Positions 1 to 6,425 of a stretch of DNA of 9,578 bases are shown in pieces; the stretch's first letter is position 1; the number at the start of each line of letters is the position of its first letter. The notes beneath the pieces are model-generated. The model had not been told where the DNA came from. It saw nothing but the letters and a program-made list of their open reading frames with translations, and made no database searches. Made by a program: the position numbers and the translations under genes. This stretch comes from an uncultured Pseudorhodoferax sp. (GTDB taxonomy: Bacteria; Pseudomonadota; Gammaproteobacteria; Burkholderiales; Burkholderiaceae): NCBI GenBank assembly GCA_913776795.1, contig CAJYRH010000320.1, positions 1 through 9,578 on the forward strand, written 5' to 3'.

Positions 1-559
1 CCTGGGCATGGTGTTTCCCTGGGGATTGCTGCAGCTGGGCTGGGCCCGCTTCGCGGTCGACCCCAGCGGCTGGCGCACCGCGGCAGAGATCCTCGTGCTC
101 GCGGTCTGGAACGATGTGCACTTCTGGATCAACCACCGCTTGCTGCACACGCGCTGGCTCAGGCGCTTCCACGGCCCGCACCACCGCTCGGTGGTCAGCA
201 CGCCCTGGTCGACCTACAGCTTCCACCCGGTCGAGGCGGCCATGCTGGGCAACGTGATCCTGCTGCCCATGGTGCTGCACGACTTCAGCTTCTGGGCGCT
301 GGCCTCGGTGCCCGTGTTCAGCCTGGTGCTCAACAACATCGGCCACGCCAACTACGACTTCTTCCCCCGGGTGTCCTACGGCCACTGGTTAGCGGCCAGC
401 CGGCGCCACCACCTGCACCACGCGGCGCACGTGGGCAACTACGGGTTCCAGTTCACGTTCATGGACAGGCTGTTCGGCACGCGGCTGCCGGCCGACGCGG
501 CGGATCCGCAGATCGCCGCCTGGCGACGCAGACAGGCCCGGCGTGCGAGCGTGGGCTGA
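1..559 (+). CDS. Fatty acid hydroxylase / sterol desaturase family membrane protein (5'-truncated by window edge)
   Basis: Probable non-heme di-iron membrane oxygenase that hydroxylates or desaturates a lipid chain. The reading frame is open from base 2 and continues to TGA at 557-559. The first ATG in the window (base 8) is probably not the true start, because family members usually have more sequence before the first His box. Numbering from that ATG, three His motifs are visible: H43-x3-H47 (HRLLH), H55-x2-H58-H59 (HGPHH) and H134-x2-H137-H138 (HHLHH). Near the end is the family-typical NYGF...DRLFGT stretch (about residues 144-158). Hydrophobic segments lie around residues 26-40 and 80-110. 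The downstream desaturase starts inside this gene (17-nt overlap), so the two are very probably co-transcribed. The family call is firm; the substrate cannot be read from sequence, and the sterol name does not imply a sterol substrate in bacteria. Confidence 0.88.
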   Translation, partial: LGMVFPWGLLQLGWARFAVDPSGWRTAAEILVLAVWNDVHFWINHRLLHTRWLRRFHGPHHRSVVSTPWSTYSFHPVEAAMLGNVILLPMVLHDFSFWALASVPVFSLVLNNIGHANYDFFPRVSYGHWLAASRRHHLHHAAHVGNYGFQFTFMDRLFGTRLPADAADPQIAAWRRRQARRASVG

Positions 560-1445
560 ACTGCCCCTGCTGCGACACCGCAGCGATTGGCAGAGCCTGC
601 TCTATCTCGCCACGCTGCCGGCCCTGGCTGCCTGGCAGTGGCGGCACGGCTTCAACGCCGTGCTCTACGCGCTGATGCTGTTCCTCACGCTGGGCATCGG
701 CGTCATCCACCACAACCACACGCACCTGCGCATGTGGCGCGGGCGCCGCGCCAACCGCGCGACCGACCTGTGGATCACGCTGCTGCAAGGCCATCCAAGC
801 TTCGTGTTCTGGCCGGCCCACGTGGCCAACCACCACCGCCACCGGCACGGGCCCGAGGATGTGGCACGCACCTACCGCTTCGGCGGCGACACCAACCATT
901 TGCCGGGCTACCTGCTGCACCCGCTGCAGGCGGCCTGGGTCCTGTACCCGTTGTTCCTGCGCTGGCTGGCCCGGCTCCGCAGGCACCAGCCAGGCGCCTT
1001 CCGCTACTGCATGGCGCAGTACGCCGTGTGGCTGGGCTCCTGGTCGCTGCTGCTGGCGCTGGACTGGAAGAAGGGCCTGCTTTTCGTGGTACTGCCGCAG
1101 TTGCACGGCCTGCACTGGCTGCTGGCCACCAACTACCTTCAGCATGCCCATGCCGACGGCAGCGCGGCCGGGCGCCAGCGCCAGGGCCGGCTCAACTACG
1201 CGCGCAACTTCGAGGGCTGGATCAATCCGCTGCTGTTCAACATCGGCCTGCACACGGCACACCACGAGCACCCGCACGCGCACTGGTCGGACCTGCGCCG
1301 CCTGCACCATCTGCACTACCGCGCGCGCGTCGATCCGGCCCTCAACGAAGGCGGCCTGGTGCCCTATATGCTGCGCGTCTTCGTACTCGGCAGTGTGCTG
1401 CCGCGCTACCGCAGCCGCTCGCTGATGCCGGCCAACAACGATTGA
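543..1445 (+). CDS. Membrane fatty acid desaturase family protein
   Basis: Predicted integral-membrane di-iron desaturase (fatty acid desaturase superfamily, alkane-hydroxylase-like layout), 300 aa. The three His boxes are in the expected order: H57-x3-H61 within HHNHTH, H93-x3-H97-H98 (HVANHH), and H237-x2-H240-H241 (HTAHH). An additional NYLQHAH segment (198-203) lies before the last box. Hydrophobic stretches around 17-34, 38-56, 126-142, 155-172 and 179-195 flank the boxes. The GTG at 543 is chosen because no in-frame ATG occurs until about residue 45, inside the second hydrophobic stretch. It overlaps the upstream gene by 17 nt and has no strong Shine-Dalgarno sequence, which suggests translational coupling. 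It is followed after 8 nt by the KAS III fusion gene. An acyl chain, free or carrier-bound, is a reasonable substrate guess, but neither the position of oxidation nor the carrier is determined. Confidence 0.88.
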   Translation: MRAWAELPLLRHRSDWQSLLYLATLPALAAWQWRHGFNAVLYALMLFLTLGIGVIHHNHTHLRMWRGRRANRATDLWITLLQGHPSFVFWPAHVANHHRHRHGPEDVARTYRFGGDTNHLPGYLLHPLQAAWVLYPLFLRWLARLRRHQPGAFRYCMAQYAVWLGSWSLLLALDWKKGLLFVVLPQLHGLHWLLATNYLQHAHADGSAAGRQRQGRLNYARNFEGWINPLLFNIGLHTAHHEHPHAHWSDLRRLHHLHYRARVDPALNEGGLVPYMLRVFVLGSVLPRYRSRSLMPANND

Positions 1446-1453
1446 TCCAGAAC

Positions 1454-3358
1454 ATGCCCGTCACCTTCGACCGTGTCTTCGTCCAGAGCGCCGGCTGCTT
1501 CATGCCGGGCGAGCCCGTCTCGAACGCGCAGATGGACGCCTACATCGCGCCGCTCAACCGCATGTCGTCGCGCATCCAGCGCCGCATCCTGGCCGAGAAC
1601 GGCATCCAGCAGCGCTACTACGCCATCGACACCGAAGGCCGCACGGTCTTCAGCAACGCCCAGATGGCCGCCCATGCCGTGCGCGACTGCCTGCAGGGCG
1701 CAGGCCGCACCCTGGCCGATGTTTCCCTGTTGGCGACCGGCAGCTCCGGCGGCGACACGCTGATGCCGGGCTTTGCCAACATGGTGCAGGGCGAGCTCGC
1801 CGCGCCGCCCATGGAGACGCTGTCCGTGCACGGCATCTGCGCGGCCGGCGTGTCGGCCATCCAGGCCGCGGCGCAGGGCGTCCAGCTCGGCGCGCACCGT
1901 GCCGCGCTGGCCGTGGCGGCCGAGATGCCGTCGCGGCTGTTCAAGCGCTCGCGCTTCGCGGCGCGCGGCTACGAAACCGACTTCGATGCGCACTTCCTGC
2001 GCTGGATGCTGTCCGACGGCGCCGGCGCGCTGCTGCTGTCCGACAGCCAGGCTGCCCTGCCGCAGACGCCCGGCCTGCGGCTGCAGCTCAAGTGGATCCA
2101 CCAGCGCGCCTTCTCGGGCGACTACCCGGTCTGCATGCAGCTGGGGCTGACCGAAGACCGCGCGCGCGGCCACCTGGACTTCGATTCCTGGACCGATGCC
2201 GAGGCCGCCGGCGCACTGTCGCTGCGCCAGGACATCCGCCTCTTGCCGCACCTGTTCGACATCGGCATCCACGAGTATGCGCAGCTCGTGCACGGCGGCT
2301 GGCTGGACCCGTCCCGGGTAGACCACTTCCTGTGCCACTACTCCTCGGAGAAGTTCATCCCTGTGGTGGAGGACCTCATGGACAAGGCGGGCCTGGCGAT
2401 TCCGCGCGAGCGCTGGTATAGCAACCTGGCCTGGCGCGGCAACACGGGCGCGGCCTCCATCCTCGTGATGCTGGCCGAGTTCCTGCAGACGCGCGCACTG
2501 AAGGCCGGCCAGCAGCTGTTCTGCTACGTGCCCGAGTCGGGCCGCTTCATGGCGGCCTACATGCTGCTGGAAGTGCAGGAGGTCGATGCCCCTGTGCCTG
2601 CACGCCCGGCCGCACGCGTGGCGGCGACCGACGAGACCGCCATCGCCCCGCCGCACGACCCGGCCACCGCCCCCGCGCCGCTGCGCGACCTGCTGACCGA
2701 ACTGGCCGCCATCTGGCACGGCTACCGCTCCGAGGTCTGGCGCACGCCGCTCGTGCGGCAGATCCGCGAGCGCCGCTTCGCCGTGCCCGACTACCTGAAC
2801 TGGATGGAACACTGGGTACCGCAGGTGCGCGAAGGCAGCCTGTGGATGCGCGAGGGCGCGGCCTCGCTCAGCGCGCCCTACCAGGGCCTGGCCGCGCTGA
2901 TCGGCGTGCACGCGGGCGAGGAGCAGAACGACTTCCAGATCCTGTTCGACGACTACCGCAAGGCCGGCGGCCCCATCGCCGACATCGCCGCGCTGCGCCG
3001 CAACCCGGGCGGCGAGGCGCTCAACGCCTACCTGCACCGCCTGGCCGCCACGCCCGATCCCTTCGGCCTGCTGGGCGCGGTCTACATCATCGAGGGCACG
3101 GGCCAGCGCATCGTGCCGCCCCTGCTGCCGCTGCTGCGTGCGGCCTTGCCGCTGCCGCCGGAATGCTTTCGCTTTCTCCAGTACCACGGCCACAACGACG
3201 AGAACCACCTCGCGCGCTGGCTCATGGCGGTCGAGATGGTCATGGCGCTGGACGAAAGCGGCCGCGCCGCGCAGCAGATCGTGGCCACAGCGCGCCACAC
3301 GGCGGCGCTGTACCTGATGCAGTTCCAGCACGTGACCGAAGGGCGCGCTGCGCCATGA
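1454..3358 (+). CDS. Two-domain fusion: beta-ketoacyl-ACP synthase III-like domain + heme-oxygenase-like di-metal oxidase-like domain
   Basis: A 634-aa protein, about twice normal KAS III length. Residues 1-375 form a thiolase-fold KAS III domain with an apparently intact Cys-His-Asn triad: C129 in HGICAAG, H295 in FLCHYSSEK and N330 in RGNTGAAS. K300 sits five residues after the His, where E. coli FabH has Arg249. An Ala/Pro-rich linker (about 376-410) leads to an all-helical C-terminal domain (411-634) resembling the iron-containing redox enzyme / heme-oxygenase-like oxidase group (CADD, UndA, SznF relatives). Candidate ligands are H486, D493, E547, H578, D582 and H585. KAS III enzymes normally condense an acyl-CoA or acyl thioester with malonyl-ACP; the C-terminal domain could then oxidise or cleave the product, which is inference. 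The ATG at 1454 lies 8 nt after the desaturase stop. The open frame upstream of it is only a shadow of the desaturase gene. The stop overlaps the next start (ATGA). Confidence 0.85.
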   Translation: MPVTFDRVFVQSAGCFMPGEPVSNAQMDAYIAPLNRMSSRIQRRILAENGIQQRYYAIDTEGRTVFSNAQMAAHAVRDCLQGAGRTLADVSLLATGSSGGDTLMPGFANMVQGELAAPPMETLSVHGICAAGVSAIQAAAQGVQLGAHRAALAVAAEMPSRLFKRSRFAARGYETDFDAHFLRWMLSDGAGALLLSDSQAALPQTPGLRLQLKWIHQRAFSGDYPVCMQLGLTEDRARGHLDFDSWTDAEAAGALSLRQDIRLLPHLFDIGIHEYAQLVHGGWLDPSRVDHFLCHYSSEKFIPVVEDLMDKAGLAIPRERWYSNLAWRGNTGAASILVMLAEFLQTRALKAGQQLFCYVPESGRFMAAYMLLEVQEVDAPVPARPAARVAATDETAIAPPHDPATAPAPLRDLLTELAAIWHGYRSEVWRTPLVRQIRERRFAVPDYLNWMEHWVPQVREGSLWMREGAASLSAPYQGLAALIGVHAGEEQNDFQILFDDYRKAGGPIADIAALRRNPGGEALNAYLHRLAATPDPFGLLGAVYIIEGTGQRIVPPLLPLLRAALPLPPECFRFLQYHGHNDENHLARWLMAVEMVMALDESGRAAQQIVATARHTAALYLMQFQHVTEGRAAP

Positions 3359-4275
3359 GCAAGAAGCCCCTGCCCGACTTCCTGGCCCGCGCCCACGACG
3401 ACCGCGACCCCAGCCCCTGGCTGGCTCTGTGGCTGGACCAGAGCACCCCACTGCCCGACCCCGTGAAGACGGCCTGGCTGGCCGACTCCAGCTCGGCCTC
3501 GCGCCAGTACCTTCTGCCCTTCCTGCGGCCGCTGGCGCGCACGGTCATCGTGCTGCTGCAGGTGCTCAAGGTGTTCTTCCCGCGCAACTGGTCGCACTCG
3601 GGGGCGCTGCACGCCCTGCTGGTCTGGGGGCTCAAGCGCTTCGTGTCGCCCGAGGCGAACTGGCTGATCCTGCGGCACTTCCACCTGGGCTCGCAGGTGC
3701 TCAGCTTCATCGGCCGCAATTCGCCCGCGCCCGTGTCCACCTCGCCGCTGGAGCCCGCCGACATCGACGCCTTGCGCGACGACCTGTTCCTCAAGCACGA
3801 CCTGAACCTGTTCAACTTCGTGATCCGGCTCAACCAGGCGCTGCGCGACAAGGGCCTGGAACTGCGCAAGCCCGCACACCTGGACCTCACCATGCTGCGC
3901 GACCCGGGCCTGCGTCTGGAGGACATGCCGCACGGCCGGCTGAACTTCCTGGACCTGCAGAGCGCCATCGAACTCTTCACCCCGCTCTACCAGCTGCTGC
4001 TGACCGACAACGACTTCTGGCGCGCGGCCAATTCGCTGCAGCTGGACGAGACCATCGGCATCTACTGCGCCACGCTGCTGGCCGCGCCCGAGCACCTGGT
4101 GCTGGTCAACAACAAGCACCCGCTGGTGCCGCTTTCCACCCTGCGCGCGGGCCACCGGCTGGTCATCCACGGCCTGTCGACGGAGATGCTGCACGCGCTC
4201 TTGATGCGCTTCAAGGCGGCGCAGGCCGAAGGCGGCGTCGTGCACACCACCAGCGGCGACGCCTCCGCTGCATAA
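3355..4275 (+). CDS. Hypothetical protein, 306 aa, last gene of the lipid-type operon
   Basis: I do not recognise this family. The gene is very probably real: its ATG overlaps the upstream TGA (ATGA, 3355-3358), its codon use is strongly G/C at third positions like its neighbours, and it ends at TAA 4273-4275. The protein has no signal peptide. One hydrophobic stretch (about 52-75, ending VLLQVLKVFF) might associate with the membrane or form a buried helix. A Trp/His-rich middle contains RHFH (107-110) and a KHDLNLFNF segment (147-155); a second Asp/Glu-rich helical region spans about 195-235. The C-terminal part (245-272) reads like alternating beta strands. No nucleotide-binding, His-box or thiolase motif is visible. 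Tight coupling to the KAS III fusion suggests a partner in the same pathway, for example a substrate-binding or accessory protein, but that is context only. Confidence 0.82.
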   Translation: MSKKPLPDFLARAHDDRDPSPWLALWLDQSTPLPDPVKTAWLADSSSASRQYLLPFLRPLARTVIVLLQVLKVFFPRNWSHSGALHALLVWGLKRFVSPEANWLILRHFHLGSQVLSFIGRNSPAPVSTSPLEPADIDALRDDLFLKHDLNLFNFVIRLNQALRDKGLELRKPAHLDLTMLRDPGLRLEDMPHGRLNFLDLQSAIELFTPLYQLLLTDNDFWRAANSLQLDETIGIYCATLLAAPEHLVLVNNKHPLVPLSTLRAGHRLVIHGLSTEMLHALLMRFKAAQAEGGVVHTTSGDASAA

Positions 4276-4279
4276 AGCC

Positions 4280-5530
4280 TCAGTAGCGCGCCAGGCTCAG
4301 GCCTTCGGTGTCGATGGCCGGCTGGCGGCCCGCCAGCCAGTCGGCCATGAGGCGGCCGGTGCCGGCCGCCATCGTCCAGCCCAGCGTGCCGTGGCCGGTG
4401 GACAGCCACAGCTTCGGATAGCGCGTCGGCCCCAGGATCGGCGTGCCGTCCGGCGTCATGGGCCGCAGGCCGCACCAGAACTTGGCCTGCGCCAGATCGC
4501 CCGCCGTGGGGAACAGGTCGCTGACCACGTGGTCCAGGGTGCGCCGACGCTCGGGCTTGAGGCTCAGGTCGAAGCCGCCCAGTTCGGCCGTGCCGCCCAC
4601 GCGGATGCGGTCGCCCAGGCGCGTGACGGCGACCTTGTGCGTCTCGTCCATCACGGTGGACTCGGGTGCGCCGCGCGCGTCCGTGATCGGCAGCGTCAGC
4701 GAGTAGCCCTTGACCGGATACACCGGCAGCTGCAGACCCAGCGGCTGCAGCATCAAGGGGGAGTAGCTGCCCAGCGCCACGAGGTAGCGGTCGGCCTGCA
4801 CCTCGCCCGCATCGGTGCGCACGCCGCCGATGTCGCCGTTGGCCAGCGCGATGCCCTTGATCTGCACGCCGTAGCGGAACTGCACGCCGAGCCCCTCGGC
4901 CAGCCGGGCGAGGCGCTGCGTGAACAGGAAGCAGTCGCCAGTCTCGTCGCCGGGCAGGCGCATGCCACCCACGAACTTCTGCCGGACCGCCTGCAGCGCA
5001 GGCTCGTGGCGCACGCAGCCGTCCATGTCCAGCACCTCGTACGGCACGCCGTACTGCTTCAGGACCTCGATGTCGCCGGCGGTGCCGTCGAGCTGCTTTT
5101 GTTCGCGGAACAGCTGCAAGGTGCCCTGGCTGCGCTCGTCGTAGGCGATGCCGGTCTCCGCGCGCAGGGCCTGCAGGCAGTCGCGGCTGTACTCCGCCAC
5201 GCGCACCATGCGCGCCTTGTTGATGCGGTAGCGCTCGGCCGTGCAGTTGCGCAGCATGGACATGCCCCAGCGCCACATGGCCGGGCTCAGCAGCGGCTGG
5301 ATGACCAGCGGGCTGTGGTGCATCATCAGCCACTTGATGGCCTTGACCGGCACGCCCGGCCCGGCCCAGGGCGCGGAGTAGCCGGGCGAGACCTCGCCAG
5401 CGTTGGCAAAGCTGGTCTCCATCGCCGGTGCCGGCTGCCGGTCGATGACCGTCACCTCGTGCCCGTCGCGCGCCAGATAAAAGGCCGCGGTCGTGCCGAT
5501 CACGCCACTGCCCAAGACCACCACCTTCAT
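4280..5530 (-). CDS. dadA: D-amino acid dehydrogenase small subunit (FAD-dependent oxidoreductase, DadA type)
   Basis: Oxidatively deaminates D-amino acids (classically D-alanine to pyruvate plus ammonia), passing electrons through FAD to the membrane respiratory chain. The protein is 416 aa, close to E. coli DadA (432). The N-terminal dinucleotide fold has GSGVIG (7-12) and an acidic end of beta-2 (VTVIDR, D30). These are followed by the family-typical [19 protein letters not shown] region (37-55). The C-terminal FAD-binding region shows [14 protein letters not shown] (354-367) and [16 protein letters not shown] (377-392). The start at 5530 is chosen because the flavin fold begins there and a GGGAGG ribosome site lies 6 nt upstream; the longer open frame upstream adds only low-complexity Arg/Pro-rich sequence. 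No racemase (dadX) is adjacent in the window. The gene converges with the left operon, with 4 nt between stop codons. Confidence 0.93.
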   Translation of the reverse strand: MKVVVLGSGVIGTTAAFYLARDGHEVTVIDRQPAPAMETSFANAGEVSPGYSAPWAGPGVPVKAIKWLMMHHSPLVIQPLLSPAMWRWGMSMLRNCTAERYRINKARMVRVAEYSRDCLQALRAETGIAYDERSQGTLQLFREQKQLDGTAGDIEVLKQYGVPYEVLDMDGCVRHEPALQAVRQKFVGGMRLPGDETGDCFLFTQRLARLAEGLGVQFRYGVQIKGIALANGDIGGVRTDAGEVQADRYLVALGSYSPLMLQPLGLQLPVYPVKGYSLTLPITDARGAPESTVMDETHKVAVTRLGDRIRVGGTAELGGFDLSLKPERRRTLDHVVSDLFPTAGDLAQAKFWCGLRPMTPDGTPILGPTRYPKLWLSTGHGTLGWTMAAGTGRLMADWLAGRQPAIDTEGLSLARY

Positions 5531-5536
5531 GCCCGC

Positions 5537-5542
5537 CCTCCC
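5537..5542 (-). promoter_or_regulatory. Shine-Dalgarno site of dadA
   Basis: On the minus strand GGGAGG is followed by 6 nt (GCGGGC) and then ATG at 5530. It is the clearest ribosome-binding site in the window. It fixes the dadA start against the longer in-frame alternative extending up to 5794. Confidence 0.75.
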
Positions 5543-5647
5543 GCGATGTCGTGTGGCGGCATTGTCCGAGCGAAGACCCGCGCACGGTGGTGCCAGCCGG
5601 CGATCACATCCTCCATTAGCGCGGCTGATCGGCCTGGTGCGCCGCGC

Positions 5648-5690
5648 GCCGTGCAGCACGCTGCGAGGAGCAGGAGGATGGCTGCACGGC
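5648..5690. repeat. Perfect 10-bp inverted repeat with 23-nt loop
   Basis: The arms are GCCGTGCAGC (5648-5657) and GCTGCACGGC (5681-5690), exact reverse complements. The adjacent bases do not extend the pairing on either side. No T-run follows on either strand, so it is not a standard intrinsic terminator. On the minus strand it lies between the cupin stop and the dadA start, about 118 nt before the latter. It could be an RNA hairpin in a dadA leader or a palindromic operator with an unusually long spacer. Chance pairing in GC-rich DNA is also possible. Confidence 0.5.
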
Positions 5691-5899
5691 CCCGCCGCGA
5701 ACTCACACGCCAGGTGCCGATGGCGCACCGATGCAACCGGTCGGCCGGGCGGCGATGCGGGTGTTTTCCGCGCTGGGCGTCCGGCGCAACGCATGGGTCC
5801 TGCGCGTCCGGCACGTCCAGCGCCGCCCGCACGCCTGGTCCGGCCTGTGCAAGCGATCGGGCACGTGCAGCGCGATGCCGCGCCGGAGCGCCCCCGTGT

Positions 5900-6406
5900 T
5901 CACACGCCGCCCTGCGGATGCGTCGGGTCCACCCACAGCACCGTGTCAGGCTTCTCCACGGGGGCGATGTCCAGGTTCACGGCAACGGCCTCGCCGTCGC
6001 TGCGGCACAGCACGCATTCGAGCGGCTCGGTCGGGCTGGCGTTGATCTCCTGGTGCGGCACGTAGGGCGGCACGTAGATGAAGTCGCCAGGGCCGGCCTC
6101 GGCCGTGAACTCCAGCCGCTCGCCCCAGCGCATGCGTGCACGGCCGCGCACGACGTAGATCACGCTTTCAAGGTGGCCATGGTGGTGCGCTCCGGTCTTG
6201 GCGTCAGGGTGGATGGTCACCGTGCCGGCCCACAGCTTGCTGGCGCCCACACGCGCGAAGTTGATCGCCGCCTTGCGGTCCATGCCGGGCGTCTGCGCGG
6301 TGTTGCCATCGAGCTGGTTGCCGGGCACCACGCGCACGCCGTCGTGCTTCCATCGGCCGTGTGCAGGTTCGTGTTCGTGGGCGTGGTCGTGGTGGTCGTG
6401 TGCCAT
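5900..6406 (-). CDS. Small cupin-domain protein with His-rich N-terminus
   Basis: A single-domain cupin of 168 aa, probably a metal-binding cytoplasmic beta-barrel enzyme or sensor; substrate unknown. Cupin motif 1 is visible as H74-x-H76-x3-E80 followed by G88. Motif 2 runs from G107 (GDFIYVPPYVPH) to H118, giving the usual three-His/one-Glu metal set (H74, H76, E80, H118). Before the barrel, residues 1-21 contain nine His interspersed with Asp/Glu, which looks like an additional metal-binding tail. The ATG at 6406 has a GAGGA ribosome site (6411-6415 on the minus strand) 4 nt upstream. The gene follows the diguanylate cyclase gene by only 19 nt, so the two are probably co-transcribed. The C-terminus (150-168) is polar and unremarkable. 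Family assignment is solid, function open. Confidence 0.85.
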   Translation of the reverse strand: MAHDHHDHAHEHEPAHGRWKHDGVRVVPGNQLDGNTAQTPGMDRKAAINFARVGASKLWAGTVTIHPDAKTGAHHHGHLESVIYVVRGRARMRWGERLEFTAEAGPGDFIYVPPYVPHQEINASPTEPLECVLCRSDGEAVAVNLDIAPVEKPDTVLWVDPTHPQGGV

Positions 6407-6425
6407 GGAGTCCTCGGTGTGCTGT

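Larger units (their letters stand above)
5531..5899. other. 369-nt stretch without a convincing gene between the cupin gene and dadA
   Basis: Frames are open on both strands here, but none gives a recognisable protein. The predicted peptides are Arg/Pro/Ala-rich low-complexity sequence. The best small candidate (minus strand, 5706-5527) has visibly more A/T at third codon positions than the neighbouring genes. Contents seen are the dadA ribosome site at the left end, a perfect inverted repeat (5648-5657 / 5681-5690), and a 9-bp direct repeat GCGTCCGGC at 5777-5785 and 5804-5812. The stretch is upstream of dadA on the minus strand and so presumably carries the dadA promoter. I see no good -35/-10 pair and no T-tract terminator after the cupin gene. 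It could also hold a decayed gene. Confidence 0.6.

Noticed and set aside
587..1453. N-terminal extension of the KAS III fusion frame by 289 residues
   Set aside because: Ala/Pro/Arg-rich out-of-frame reading of the desaturase gene; the KAS III fold begins at the ATG at 1454.
1406..3451. 681-aa open frame on the minus strand opposite the KAS III fusion gene
   Set aside because: Arg/Gly/Gln/Val-rich sequence without domains, a typical antisense shadow of a GC-rich gene.
5672..5680. AGGAGG directly followed by ATG on the plus strand
   Set aside because: Zero spacing cannot work as a normal ribosome site, and the downstream frame is an antisense shadow of the cupin gene.
5527..5706. Possible 59-aa lipoprotein (minus strand, GTG start, LLAAC lipobox-like) with ATGA overlap to dadA
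   Set aside because: No ribosome site before the GTG, third-position G/C about 72 percent by hand count and clearly lower than neighbouring genes, and a featureless mature part; the overlap can arise by chance.
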